Source of the DNA: CAWCTD01 sp963798455
Lineage (GTDB): Bacteria > Acidobacteriota > Terriglobia > Bryobacterales > Bryobacteraceae
Direction of reading: 5' to 3'
NCBI GenBank assembly: GCA_963798455.1
Contig: CAWCTD010000004.1
Location: 1,485,788 to 1,549,787 of the forward strand
Length of the DNA: 64,000 bases
Position 1 is the first letter of the stretch, and every line of letters starts with the position of its first letter. The translations under genes and the position numbers were made by a program. The notes under the pieces were generated by a model. That model did not search any database. It was not told where the DNA came from and saw nothing but the letters and a program-made list of their open reading frames with translations. This document shows positions 43,702 to 56,804 of the stretch, piece after piece.

Positions 43702-44613
43702 ATGCGCCCCTCTGCCACGCTTGTCCGGTCCGCGCGTTGGGGTGCGGCCCTCACCCTGTTTCTCATCGGCAGCAGGGGGTTGAACGGCCAGTCCTCGCCG
43801 GAGGACTCGGGTTTCTATTTGTACGAGAGAGTTGACGCCACCAGCAACCAGGTCGGCTTCGTCACGCGCCTGGATTCGAGTGTCGGCTACAAGCTGAACC
43901 GTTACTTTGCAGTCGATGCCGGCCTGCCCGTGTACCTCATCCGCCCCTCTGAGAGTGCGCTTTCCACGTCCTCAGTAGCCCGCGTGAATGGGATTGGGAA
44001 CGCGCGCATCGCCGGGCATTTCCTTGTGATGAATCCAGCGGTCAATTACTTGAGTTCACTCACAGTGACGGCGCCCACCGGTGACAAGGATAAGGGGCTC
44101 AGCACCGGGCACGTCACCTACGACTGGAACAACCATCTTGATCGCTCTTTCGGCCGACTGACGCCCTTCGGGGACGCCGGGGTCGCGAATACTGTGTCCG
44201 ATACACCGTTCTTCATCCGGCCGTTCACCTCGACAGGATTCGTAACCCACCTCTCGGGCGGAGTGCAATTCCGGCTTTTCAAGGCCGTGGGTGTTGGGGC
44301 CTTGGCCTACACGATCCGGCCGTCAGGTGAGCAGATTATTGTCAGTCGCGTTCGCGGGAAAGGCGCTGTCAGCCCGCCCGGCCAATCCGCTGGCCACAGC
44401 CGGGGACAGGGCGTTTTCGAGTTGGCCCCGACGACTGTGGGGCCGGCAGAGATTGCACGGGACCGCGGGGGCTCCATGTGGCTGAGCATCAGCCCGTCGC
44501 GGTTTCTTGGATTTCAGCTCGGCTACACCCGAAGCACAACGTACTCCCTGAACACTGTGTTTCTCGGAGCAGGCATCAACTTAGGCTCGCTGATCCGAAC
44601 AGCAGGATGGTGA
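43702..44613 (+). CDS. Predicted outer-membrane beta-barrel protein, 303 aa
   Basis: ATG 43702 gives MRPSATLVRSARWGAALTLF, a signal peptide ending GLNGQ. The mature protein alternates polar and hydrophobic residues in strands, as in outer-membrane barrels: FVTRLDSSVGYKLNRYFAVD, LSSLTVTAPTGDKDKG, FGRLTPFGDAGVANTV, FLGFQLGYTRSTTYSLNTV. A transporter of the 'outer membrane' kind is likely; its cargo is unknown. The next gene starts 20 bp downstream with a strong ribosome site, so the two may be co-transcribed. Confidence 0.65.
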   Translation: MRPSATLVRSARWGAALTLFLIGSRGLNGQSSPEDSGFYLYERVDATSNQVGFVTRLDSSVGYKLNRYFAVDAGLPVYLIRPSESALSTSSVARVNGIGNARIAGHFLVMNPAVNYLSSLTVTAPTGDKDKGLSTGHVTYDWNNHLDRSFGRLTPFGDAGVANTVSDTPFFIRPFTSTGFVTHLSGGVQFRLFKAVGVGALAYTIRPSGEQIIVSRVRGKGAVSPPGQSAGHSRGQGVFELAPTTVGPAEIARDRGGSMWLSISPSRFLGFQLGYTRSTTYSLNTVFLGAGINLGSLIRTAGW

Positions 44614-44633
44614 TCAGCAAGGAGGAAAAGACT

Positions 44634-45173
44634 ATGAAACGTCTATCGAGGGTTCTTACGATCGCGGCTGGCGGTCTCTGCCTCTGTGTCTACCCGGCAC
44701 TCGGCCAGCGCGGAGGTGGGCGTGGCGCCCCGCCCCCGGCTGCCGGCATGCCGTCTCAGGCACATGGATCCGGCCAGGGCAGCGCTCAAAGCGGAGGAAG
44801 AACCGCCACGAACGCGGACATGCGTGAGCCCGCCACGGCACGGCCGCAAACGCAGGTCGCAACCCAGATCGAACACAATCCGGCCCTGTCAACCCGCCTG
44901 ACGCCGCTATTGCCTCAAGGAGTTGCGTTGCAGGACGCCGCCACGGGATTCAGGAACCAAGGGCAATTCATCGCCGCGCTGCATGTAGCCCAGAACCTCG
45001 GCATCCCGTTTGCCGATCTTAAGGCGAGGATGACTGGAGAAGATCCTGTATCCCTGGGCAAAGCGATTCAACATCTGCGCCCGGAGATGAAGCCCGCCCA
45101 GGTGCAAGCGACCGTCAAGCAGGCCGAGGTAGAGGCAAAGGGCGACGTCCGCGAGGCGGGCCGCACAAAGTGA
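44634..45173 (+). CDS. Secreted conserved acidobacterial protein, 179 aa
   Basis: ATG 44634 follows AAGGAGG. Signal peptide (RVLTIAAGGLCLCVYPALGQ), a Gly/Arg/Pro-rich spacer, and a C-terminal alpha-helical block: GFRNQGQFIAALHVAQNLGI, PFADLKARMTGEDPVSLGKA, IQHLRPEMKPAQVQATVKQA. This C-terminal block recurs in many small exported proteins of the phylum; the role is not known. It precedes the convergent tRNA-Gly. Confidence 0.72.
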   Translation: MKRLSRVLTIAAGGLCLCVYPALGQRGGGRGAPPPAAGMPSQAHGSGQGSAQSGGRTATNADMREPATARPQTQVATQIEHNPALSTRLTPLLPQGVALQDAATGFRNQGQFIAALHVAQNLGIPFADLKARMTGEDPVSLGKAIQHLRPEMKPAQVQATVKQAEVEAKGDVREAGRTK

Positions 45174-45234
45174 GGGTAGTTCTCTTCCGGCTCTAGCCCA
45201 TGAATGGGGGCAGGCCCGCAGTGTTTGAGGAGTT

Positions 45235-45310
<76 letters not shown>

Positions 45311-45429
45311 GTCCCTACCCCCATATTCTCGCGCGGTCCCCGGAGGGGTGTCAAATTCCAGAGCCAGCTTTCGAATCCCGCTTGCCGATCCGAGGATTTG
45401 GGGGGACACTGAAGTTCTATGGAGGTGCG

Positions 45430-47381
45430 TTGAACCCAAGACTCTCTGAGGGGACCCTGGTCCGCGAACCCGCCGAACGCTGGACCGTCGCCGACGCGTC
45501 GGAACTCTACGACGTCGCTCGCTGGGGGAAAGGATACTTCTCGGTCAGCCCCGCCGGACACCTCCTGGTTCACCCCACCAAGGAACCCGAGCGCGCCATC
45601 GACCTGAAGGAACTCGTCGATACGCTGCTGCTGCGCGGGATCTCGCTCCCCATCCTGATCCGTTTTGCGGAAATCCTCAAGCATCGCCTGGCGGAAGTTT
45701 ACGAAGCTTTTCAAAACTCGAGCGCCGAACATGGCTACAAGGGAGGTTACTGCTGCGCCTACCCCATCAAAGTGAACCAGCAGCGCCAGGTGGTGGAAGA
45801 AGTCTTCCAATACGGCCGGCCCTACAAGGCCGGCCTGGAGGCGGGCTCCAAACCGGAACTGCTGGCGGTGCTGGCCATCGCCGACAACGAAACGCCCATC
45901 ATTTGCAACGGCTTCAAGGACGACGAGTATATCGAGATGGTCATGCTGGCGAAGAAGATCGGCCGCCAGATCATCCCGGTCATCGAGAAGTACACCGAAC
46001 TGGATCTGATCGTCGAGCACGCGCGCCGCGTCGGCGTGCGTCCCGTGCTCGGGCTGCGCCTCAAGCTCGCCAGCCGCGGTTCCGGGCGCTGGCGCTCCTC
46101 CGGCGGCTATCGCTCCAAGTTCGGCTTGACGGCCACCGAGGCGCTGCGGGCTCTGGACCAATTGAAAGCCTACGACATGGCCGACTGTCTGGAGCTGCTG
46201 CACTTCCACCTCGGCAGTCAGATCACCAACATCCGGCAGATCAAGGGGGCGGTGATTGAAGCCGCGCGTATGTACGTGGAGCTCCGAAGGGCGGGCGGCG
46301 GCTTGCGCTACCTCGACGTGGGCGGCGGGCTCGGCGTCGACTACGACGGATCGCAGACCGATTTCGAGTCGAGCGTCAACTACACTTTGCGGGAATACGC
46401 CAACGACCTCATCTACCATATCCAGAGCGTCTGCGACGAAGCCGAAGTGCCTCATCCCACGATCGTCACCGAGAGCGGCCGCGCCATCGCCGCCTACCAC
46501 AGCGTGCTGGTGTTCAACGTACTGGGTGTGAGCGGCTTCGGCGAGGAGGAGGCCGCGCGTGAACTGCCGGAGGACGCCGAACAGCCGCTGGTGGACCTGC
46601 TGGAAACCTCCCGTTCGCTGAGTTCCAGAACCTTCTGGAGGGCTTCCACGACGCCCAGCAGGCGCTCGATGCCGCGCTCAATCTCTTCAGCCTCGGGTAC
46701 CTGCCCCTCACGCAGCGTTGCCTGGCCGAGAACCTGTACTGGGCCATCTGCCGCCGCGTTCAGAAGCTGGCGAAGGAACTGGACGAGTTTCCGGAGGAAC
46801 TGGAGCCCCTGGCTGCCATGCTCTCGGACACCTATTTCTGCAACTTCTCCCTGTTCCAGAGCCTGCCCGACAGTTGGGCCGTGAAGCAACTGTTCCCGAT
46901 CATGCCCATTCACCGGCTGGATGAGCCGCCCGGCCGCCACGGCGTGATCGGCGACGTCTCCTGCGACTCGGACGGCAAGATCGATCAGTTCATCGACCGC
47001 CGCGACGTCAAGCGAACGCTGCCGCTGCACGCCTTCAATGGGGAGCCATATTACTTGGGCACGTTCCTGGTGGGCGCCTACCAGGAAATCCTCGGCGACC
47101 TGCACAACCTGTTCGGCGATACCAATGCCGTACACGTGAGCCTGGGCGACAACGGCGACGTGATCCTGGAAACGCTCATCAAGGGAGACACCGTGCGCGA
47201 GGTACTCGACTACGTTGAGTTCAACTCAGAAACGCTGCTCGCCAGTTTCCGGCGCGACGTGGAGGCGGCCGTGCGCGAGGGCCGCATGGGCTATGAAGAA
47301 TCCGGCAGGCTCCTCCGCTTTTACGAGGAGGGTCTCCGCGGGTACACCTACCTGGAAGACGCCCACGCCCACGACCGGTAG
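45430..47381 (+). CDS. speA: Biosynthetic arginine decarboxylase, one frameshift
   Basis: TTG 45430 (MNPRLSEGTLVRE) follows GGAGG 4 nt upstream. About 650 residues in two frames. Frame 1 holds the PLP barrel: GYKGGYCCAYPIKVNQQRQV (PLP Lys in this block), GLRLKLASRGSGRW, LLHFHLGSQITNIRQIKG and VDVGGGLGVDYD-type sequence. Near 46,627 the frame shifts by a missing base (LETSRSLSS to NLLEGFHDAQQAL), after which the second frame carries LSDTYFCNFSLFQSLPDSW, MPIHRL, ISCDSDGKID-type sequence and GDTNAVHVSLGDNG to the end. This gene normally makes agmatine for putrescine. Both frames are clean, so a base error or a very recent mutation is likely. Confidence 0.93.
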
Positions 47382-47400
47382 GTGCCGGGCCTCCCCAGTT

Positions 47401-48300
47401 TCACGCCAGCAGGTTCTGGAGCGCCAGCCGCGGACCCGGGTACTTGAACTCAAATCCCGCCGCCTGCGCCGCCTGGGGCAGGACCCGCTGGCTTCCCAGG
47501 ATAATCTCCGCCATCTCGCCATAGATGGCGTGCAGGGCGAAGGCGGGCACCGTAAGCAGGGCGGGCCTGTGCAGCACGGCGGAGAGGTGCTTGGTGAACT
47601 CCGAGTTCGTGACCGGGTTGGGCGAAGTCGCATTGACCGGGCCGTGGAGGTCACTGCGTCCCAGAAGGAATACCATCAGCGAGACCAGGTCCTCCACGTG
47701 AATCCAGGAGATCCACTGGTCGCCGAGCGCTACCCGGCCGCCCACGCCCCACCGGAACGGCGTGAGCATCTGAGCCAGAGCCCCACCTTCCCCTGCCAGA
47801 GCCATCCCAGTGCGTAGATAAGCGACACGGATCCCCAGTTTCTCGGCCTCACCGGCGGTCTTTTCCCAGTCCACGCAGACCTCGGAAAGAAAACCCTGGC
47901 CCGGCGCCGATGATTCCGTGAGGGTTTCATTGCCCCGCGACCCGTAGATCCCGACCGCGGAGGCGGACAGTAACACGGGCGGGCGCGGCGAAGCACGTGC
48001 CATGGCCTCGACGAGCCTCCGGGTCCCTATCACGCGGCTGTCGCGGATCCTGCGCTTGGTCGAGGGAGTCCATCTTTGCGACACCGGTTCGCCGGCCATG
48101 TGGATGACCGCATCCGCGCCGGCCAGGCTCGAGGGCGCTGGATCTACCGTGTACGCATTCCAGATCGAGCACTCTACGTCCGGGCCGAATCCGGTCTTGG
48201 CGTGCCGCACCAACAGGTGAACGGAATGGCCGTCCGCCAGCAGGCGCTTCACTACGCGCCGGCCGATGAAGCCCGTGCCGCCCGTCAACGTGATCTTCAC
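47401..48300 (-). CDS. TIGR01777-family NAD-dependent epimerase/dehydratase
   Basis: 299 residues. N-terminal Rossmann motif TLTGGTGFIGRRVVKRLLADGH, then DAVIHMAGEPVSQRWTPSTK, RRIRDSRVIGTRRLVEAM, LLSASAVGIYG (Ser and Tyr-like positions), and the C-terminal DUF1731 block NEFTKHLSAVL-type sequence with FALHAIYGEMAEIILGSQRV. The family (also called YfcH/SDR39U1) has no firm substrate; a nucleotide-sugar or quinone-linked reaction is possible. Convergent with speA, 19 bp apart. A possible -10 region for the next radical SAM gene lies in its 5' end. Confidence 0.9.
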   Translation of the reverse strand: MKITLTGGTGFIGRRVVKRLLADGHSVHLLVRHAKTGFGPDVECSIWNAYTVDPAPSSLAGADAVIHMAGEPVSQRWTPSTKRRIRDSRVIGTRRLVEAMARASPRPPVLLSASAVGIYGSRGNETLTESSAPGQGFLSEVCVDWEKTAGEAEKLGIRVAYLRTGMALAGEGGALAQMLTPFRWGVGGRVALGDQWISWIHVEDLVSLMVFLLGRSDLHGPVNATSPNPVTNSEFTKHLSAVLHRPALLTVPAFALHAIYGEMAEIILGSQRVLPQAAQAAGFEFKYPGPRLALQNLLA

Positions 48301-48356
48301 GACTGCCGTTATTGTATGCGAAACGGATCCCGGCCGGTAAAATAGAGAAACACGCC

Positions 48357-49376
48357 ATGCGCGCCTGGAATCGAGCCAAGCTGCTCTGGGGTTACCTGCG
48401 GGGGAACTCCAAACTGAGGGGCTTGCCGGTCGAACATATCGTCGAAACCACAGCCAAGTGCAATCTCTACTGCCCGATGTGCCCGCGGGAAACCTTCAAG
48501 CAGCCCAAAGAGGACATGGCACGGGAGATTTTCGACCGTCTGGTGTCGGAATCAGGCGGTTCGGCCGAGCACATGATGCTGATCGGGCTTGGCGAGCCGT
48601 TCCTCGATCCCCTGATCTTCGACCGAATCGAGCACTGTGCGCGCCATAACATCTCCACGCTGCTGTCGACCAACGGCACTTTGCTCGACGAGGCCGCCAG
48701 CGACCGGCTCCTGCGTACGCCGATCGAGCACGTCACCCTAAGCTTCGACGGAGCCACCAAGGAGAGCTTTGAATACTACCGCAAGGGGGCGCGCTTCGAA
48801 GCCGTCCGCGACAACTTCGTCCGCTTCGCCCGCATGAAGAAGGAGCGGGGAGCGAAGGTGCAGGTGGTGGTGCAGATGGTCCGCATGGAGCGGAATGCGC
48901 CTGAGGTCGAAGAGTTCGTCCGGTTCTGGAGTTCGGTCCCCGGCGTGGACCAGGTGCGCATCAAGCAGGACGAGACGAACCTACTGCGCCCCGCCGCGGG
49001 CCATGACCCCTCCGACTGGAAACATCCCTGCCACTACCTGTGGCGCGGCCCCTTGTACGTCAAGCACAACGGGGACGTCTATCCGTGCTGCCAAAGTTAC
49101 ATGCTGGGTGGCGGGCCGGTCGGCCGCATCGGAGAGAAATCGCTGGAACAGATCTGGAATTCGGATGCGATGCGGCTAATGCGCTGGCTCCACGTGACGG
49201 GCCGGGCCGGCGAGATCGATGTCTGCTCCCGCTGCTGCACCACCATTCCTCACCCGGCGTTGGTGGTGGGCAGCCTGCTGCTGCATGGCCGCACGGTCCG
49301 CCGCCTGCTGCCGCTCGTCGAGCGATTGACCTACTTTTCACGCCTGCCGGCCCGCCTGCTGCGCCCGCCGAAGTAG
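48357..49376 (+). CDS. Radical SAM/SPASM-domain protein
   Basis: 339 residues from ATG 48357 (MRAWNRAKLLWGYLRG). Radical SAM motif CNLYCPMC (Cys35, Cys39, Cys42), then LIGLGEPFLDPLIFDRIEHC, STNGTLLDEAA, HVTLSFDGATKESFEYYRKG. The C-terminal SPASM region has GDVYPCCQSYMLGGGPVG, DVCSRCCTTIPHP and a basic tail, with several Cys for extra clusters. This family covers peptide- and small-molecule modifying enzymes; the substrate is not visible, though the N-terminal membrane-proximal basic residues are typical of lipid-related family members. It is next to the ADOP permease gene (79 bp). Confidence 0.88.
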   Translation: MRAWNRAKLLWGYLRGNSKLRGLPVEHIVETTAKCNLYCPMCPRETFKQPKEDMAREIFDRLVSESGGSAEHMMLIGLGEPFLDPLIFDRIEHCARHNISTLLSTNGTLLDEAASDRLLRTPIEHVTLSFDGATKESFEYYRKGARFEAVRDNFVRFARMKKERGAKVQVVVQMVRMERNAPEVEEFVRFWSSVPGVDQVRIKQDETNLLRPAAGHDPSDWKHPCHYLWRGPLYVKHNGDVYPCCQSYMLGGGPVGRIGEKSLEQIWNSDAMRLMRWLHVTGRAGEIDVCSRCCTTIPHPALVVGSLLLHGRTVRRLLPLVERLTYFSRLPARLLRPPK

Positions 49377-49455
49377 GTCACCCCAGCGCACGCCGGTCCC
49401 GCCAAAAGCGGAACTCTCGGGTGCGCGCCTGCGTATTAACCCAAGAGGCGGCGCT

Positions 49456-51906
49456 GTGCTTCAGGACTTCATCTTCGGCCTCAAACTTCTTTTCAAGCAG
49501 CGCGCTTTCACCGCCGCTGCGCTGCTCACGCTCGCCCTGTGCATCGGCGCCAATACCGCCATCTTCACGGTCCTCGAAAACGTGGTTCTCCGGGGGCTGC
49601 CGTTCCCTCACGCCGAGGAGCTGGTGACGATGTACAACCTCTACCCCGGCGTCGGCGTCTCCGACCGCGGCGCCAACGGCGTCCCCGATTACCTGGACCG
49701 CCGCAAGATGACCAACGTCTTCAGCGCCGTGGCGCTCATCGGGAATACCGGCTACGAAGTCGGCATGGAGGGATCTCCGCAGCGCATCCGGGGGCAATAC
49801 GTCACGCCCTCGTTCTTCAGGGTGCTCGGCGTGCGGCCGCTCGTCGGACGCACCTTCACCGAAGAAGAGGCCGTCCTCGGCAACGAGAAGGTCGCGGTCC
49901 TCACCGAAGGCTTGTGGAAGGACCTGTTCGCCCGCGACCCGAATGTGATCGGTAAAGACATCCGGCTTAGCGGCGCCCCCTATCGCATCGTCGGCGTGAT
50001 GCCGGCCACCTTCGGGATCCCCGGAGACGACGTCCGCATCTACACCTCCTTCGCCTTCACGAAAGAGCAGACCAGCGACCTGGCCCGGCACAGCAACAAC
50101 TGGGGGATGATTGCGCGGCTGAAGCCTGGCGTCAGCCTGACCCAGGCGCAGGAGCGCATCCATGACCTGAACCGCCGCAACCTCGATATCTTTCCCCAGT
50201 TTCGCCAACTGCTCATCAATGCGCGCTTCGCCACCAAGGTGGCCGGCTTGAGGGATGAGCTGGTACGCGACATCCGGCCCACGCTGTATCTTCTGCAAAT
50301 CGCGGTGGCGGTCGTGCTGCTTATCGGCTGCGTGAACCTGGCCAACCTGATGCTGGTCCGGTCGAACGTGCGGATGAAGGAGTTTGCCATCCGCTACAGT
50401 CTCGGAGCCGGCCGTTGGCGGATCGCCCGCCAGTTGCTCACCGAGGGCGTGGTCCTCGCCCTAATGGGCGGCGCGCTCGGAATCGCCGTGGCATACGGCG
50501 GCGTCCGCCTGCTTTCCTACCTGGGCGCGAAGGACCTGCCGCGGGGCGTGACCATCCAGATCGACCCTGGCGCGTTGGCCTTCACCGCCGCCATCGCTCT
50601 CATCACTGGCATGGTGTTCGGCGGCGTGCCTTTGCTCCACGTGCTTCGCCGGGATTTGAACGCGGTATTCCGTGGCGACGAGCGCACGGGAACCGCCGCG
50701 CGCGGCGCAGTCTGGATCCGCTCGGCGTTGGTGGTGTGCCAGTTCGCCTTCGCCTTCGTGCTGCTCATCGGAGCGGGGCTGCTCACCATCAGTTTTGCCC
50801 GGCTGCTTCGGGTGGACCCGGGTTTCAAGCCGGAAAACGTGGTCACGGCCCAGGTTGCTCTGCCGCGGGTTCGTTACGGCGAGGACGCCCGCGCGCGGAA
50901 TTTCCTCGCGGAATTGCTCCAGCGGCTGTCCGCGATTCCCGGAGTGAGGCACGCTGGCGCGACGACGTTTCTACCGTTCAGCGGCAACAACAACTCCAGC
51001 GTCATTAGGATTGTGGGCCATGCCCTCGCGCCGGGGGAGAATCCTCCGGTACCCGGCTGGAACACCGCGACTCCGGGCTATCTCCAGGCCATGCGCATCC
51101 CGCTGATCCAGGGCCGTGACATCTCCGATTCCGACGGAGCCGACGCGCCGAAAGTCGTGATCATCGACCAGTTCCTCGCCCACAAGTATTTCCCCAAAGG
51201 CGACGCCCTTGGCGCCAAGATCACCCGCGGGATCCAGATTCCGGGAGACCCGCGGAAGCCCGACGAGTGCACCATCGTGGGCGTGGCTGGCAGCGTAACA
51301 ACCGGCAACCTCGCCGAGAACAACCCCGTGGGGCAGGTCTACTTTTCCTACAAACAGTACGTGCCGCGCTCCGTGCACCTGGTGTTGCGCACGGAGCGCG
51401 ACAACCCGCAACTGATTGCCGCCGTCCGCCGCGCCCTTCAGCAGGCGGACCCGGAGATGCCGTTGACCGACGTCAAGACCATGCCCGAACGGCTGGCGGC
51501 TTCGTTGAGGAGCCAGCGCGCGGCTATGGCGCTGTGCCTGATCTTCTCGGGCCTGGCTCTGCTGCTCGCGGCCATCGGCATCTACGGCGTCCTGGCATAC
51601 TCGGTCTCGCGGCGCACGCGCGAGTTCGGCATTCGCATGGCCCTGGGCGCCGGCGGACGGGAACTCGCCGGCATGGTGGTAGGGCAGGGCCTGCGCCTGG
51701 CCGCCTTGGGACTGGCGGCGGGAGCCGCGGCCGCTTTCGCTCTGACGCGCATGATGTCGGCCTTGCTATTCGAGGTCCGCCCGTCGGACCCCGCGGTGTT
51801 CCTGGCAGTCGCGGCCGTGCTCGCCGCCGTGGCCTCCATCGCCTCGTGGATCCCGTCGGCCCGCGCTGCCCGCATCCCCCCCGCCATAGCGCTTCGCTAC
51901 GAATGA
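49456..51906 (+). CDS. ADOP-type ABC transporter permease (two MacB/FtsX modules)
   Basis: 816 residues from GTG 49456 (VLQDFIFGLKLLFKQ). Two modules each have a MacB-PCD periplasmic domain and FtsX-like helices: N-terminal helix ALLTLALCIGANTAIFTVLE, first domain with GIPGDDVRIYTSF, first FtsX core LLIGCVNLANLMLVRSNVRM and YSLGAGRWRIARQLLTEGVV, second helix LLIGAGLLTISFARLLRVDP, second domain, and last FtsX core ALLLAAIGIYGVLAYSVSRR and MALGAGGRELAGMVV. No ATPase gene is adjacent; ADOP permeases are often orphan. A possible role is export or envelope lipid/protein handling. A deleted second copy lies 4.9 kb to the right. Confidence 0.93.
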   Translation: MLQDFIFGLKLLFKQRAFTAAALLTLALCIGANTAIFTVLENVVLRGLPFPHAEELVTMYNLYPGVGVSDRGANGVPDYLDRRKMTNVFSAVALIGNTGYEVGMEGSPQRIRGQYVTPSFFRVLGVRPLVGRTFTEEEAVLGNEKVAVLTEGLWKDLFARDPNVIGKDIRLSGAPYRIVGVMPATFGIPGDDVRIYTSFAFTKEQTSDLARHSNNWGMIARLKPGVSLTQAQERIHDLNRRNLDIFPQFRQLLINARFATKVAGLRDELVRDIRPTLYLLQIAVAVVLLIGCVNLANLMLVRSNVRMKEFAIRYSLGAGRWRIARQLLTEGVVLALMGGALGIAVAYGGVRLLSYLGAKDLPRGVTIQIDPGALAFTAAIALITGMVFGGVPLLHVLRRDLNAVFRGDERTGTAARGAVWIRSALVVCQFAFAFVLLIGAGLLTISFARLLRVDPGFKPENVVTAQVALPRVRYGEDARARNFLAELLQRLSAIPGVRHAGATTFLPFSGNNNSSVIRIVGHALAPGENPPVPGWNTATPGYLQAMRIPLIQGRDISDSDGADAPKVVIIDQFLAHKYFPKGDALGAKITRGIQIPGDPRKPDECTIVGVAGSVTTGNLAENNPVGQVYFSYKQYVPRSVHLVLRTERDNPQLIAAVRRALQQADPEMPLTDVKTMPERLAASLRSQRAAMALCLIFSGLALLLAAIGIYGVLAYSVSRRTREFGIRMALGAGGRELAGMVVGQGLRLAALGLAAGAAAAFALTRMMSALLFEVRPSDPAVFLAVAAVLAAVASIASWIPSARAARIPPAIALRYE

Positions 51907-51928
51907 ATGATTTCGCCCTTCGCGCACT

Positions 51929-52861
51929 TTATTCTTCTGGTCCGTCCTCGGGAATACGTCGCCCGTCATGGGCCACGCGATTGCGGCCCTCGTTCTTGGC
52001 CCGGTACAGCGCTGCGTCGGCCGCTTCCAGTATCCCGTCCGCCGTGCTTCCGGCGGTAGCACAAGCCACGCCGATACTGACCGTAACCAACAGCACGCCT
52101 GATCGAGTCGTCATCTTGCTTTCGGCGACCCGCATGCACAGCCTGTCAAATAGGGGTCCAGAATCAGCCCTCGCCTTGATCGGAGCGATCACCAGAAACT
52201 CCTCTCCCCCTACCCGCCCCACGGAATCGTACGGCCTGAGACTCTCATTCAGAATCCGCGCCAGCCCGCAGAGCACATCATCCCCGGTCTGGTGGCCGTA
52301 GGTGTCGTTGACCTGTTTGAAATGGTCTATGTCGCACATCCCGACGGCCAGCAGGTCGCCATGGCGTCCGGCACGCGCGAGTTCCTCCTCCAGCTTCTCG
52401 AGAATGGCCCGGCGGCTTAACATGCCCGTTAACGGATCGTGAGAGGCTTGGTGTGCCAAGATTTCCCGGCTGGCGATGAGCGCGGCTTGCATCTCGACCA
52501 TGCGGCGGCCGACCTCGATGCGGGCGCGGAGTTCGCCGGGGTCGAAGGGCTTGGCCAGGTAGTCGTTAGCCCCGGCCTCGAGCCCGGCGATGATGTCGGC
52601 CTTTTCGCCCCGGGTGGTCAGCATCAATATGTAGGGCGGCCGGTCGTTTTCAAGGGCGCGGACCCGGCGCACGACCTCGGGCCCGTCCATCTCGGGCATG
52701 GTCCAGTCAAGAATGGCCAGCGCGGGCGCGCCGGGCTGCCGCAGCGCCTGCCAGGCCTCGGCGCCGTTGACCGTGGCCTCTACCTGGTGGCCTTCCTTCT
52801 TCAACACCCCCGCCAGTACGGTACGCGAGGTGAAATCGTCATCGGCTATCAGGATGCGCAT
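51929..52861 (-). CDS. Response regulator with GGDEF diguanylate cyclase domain
   Basis: 310 residues. Receiver domain 1-120 with Asp52 (LAILDWTMPEMDG) and Lys104 (AKPFDPGEL). GGDEF domain 140-300 with GGEEF (218-222), which is catalytically competent, and an inhibitory I-site RPYD (RxxD, 209-212) five residues earlier. DPLTGMLSRR and DIDHFKQVNDTYGHQTGD complete it. Phosphorylation should raise cyclic di-GMP. It lies next to the hybrid kinase (13 bp), so that kinase may be its partner, possibly through its Hpt domain. The PilZ protein at 12.8 kb could be an effector. ATG 52861. Confidence 0.93.
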   Translation of the reverse strand: MRILIADDDFTSRTVLAGVLKKEGHQVEATVNGAEAWQALRQPGAPALAILDWTMPEMDGPEVVRRVRALENDRPPYILMLTTRGEKADIIAGLEAGANDYLAKPFDPGELRARIEVGRRMVEMQAALIASREILAHQASHDPLTGMLSRRAILEKLEEELARAGRHGDLLAVGMCDIDHFKQVNDTYGHQTGDDVLCGLARILNESLRPYDSVGRVGGEEFLVIAPIKARADSGPLFDRLCMRVAESKMTTRSGVLLVTVSIGVACATAGSTADGILEAADAALYRAKNEGRNRVAHDGRRIPEDGPEE

Positions 52862-52874
52862 GTCGAAGTCCTCT

Positions 52875-56492
<3,618 letters not shown>

Positions 56493-56804
56493 GTCCGACC
56501 GCCCCCCCGAAGCCGCTTACGGCGCAACCGGTACCGTTTGGTTGCTCTCAATCAGGAATTCGTTGACTACTCCGTGGTCCTCCATGAGTCGCCGGTCTTT
56601 ACCAGAAGATCTATCGGCAAATAGGCCCCCCGTCTTGAGTCCGCCATCGGCGACACGCTCGCGACTCTTCTCCATCGGGCGTTCGGCTTCTCCTCTTTCC
56701 GGCCGAATCAGGAAGCGGTCCTGCCGCGGCTAACGATTGGATCGGGCGCGTCGCTGCCAGCACCAGAATCGCTGCATTGACGAAAGTGTGGCCAGGCGAA
56801 CGCC
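56493..56804 (-). other. Gap of 312 bp with one small uncertain frame
   Basis: A 52-codon frame runs on the minus strand from ATG 56675 to TAA 56517 (MEKSRERVADGGLKTGGLF onward), 24 bp before the hybrid kinase start. It has no recognised domain. The rest holds no credible gene, and no hairpin with a T tract was found. The permease remnant starts at the right edge. Confidence 0.3.

Noticed and set aside
56493..56804. A small minus-strand frame 56517-56675 as a real gene
   Set aside because: It is 52 codons with no domain and no ribosome site that I trust. I kept it only as a note on the gap.
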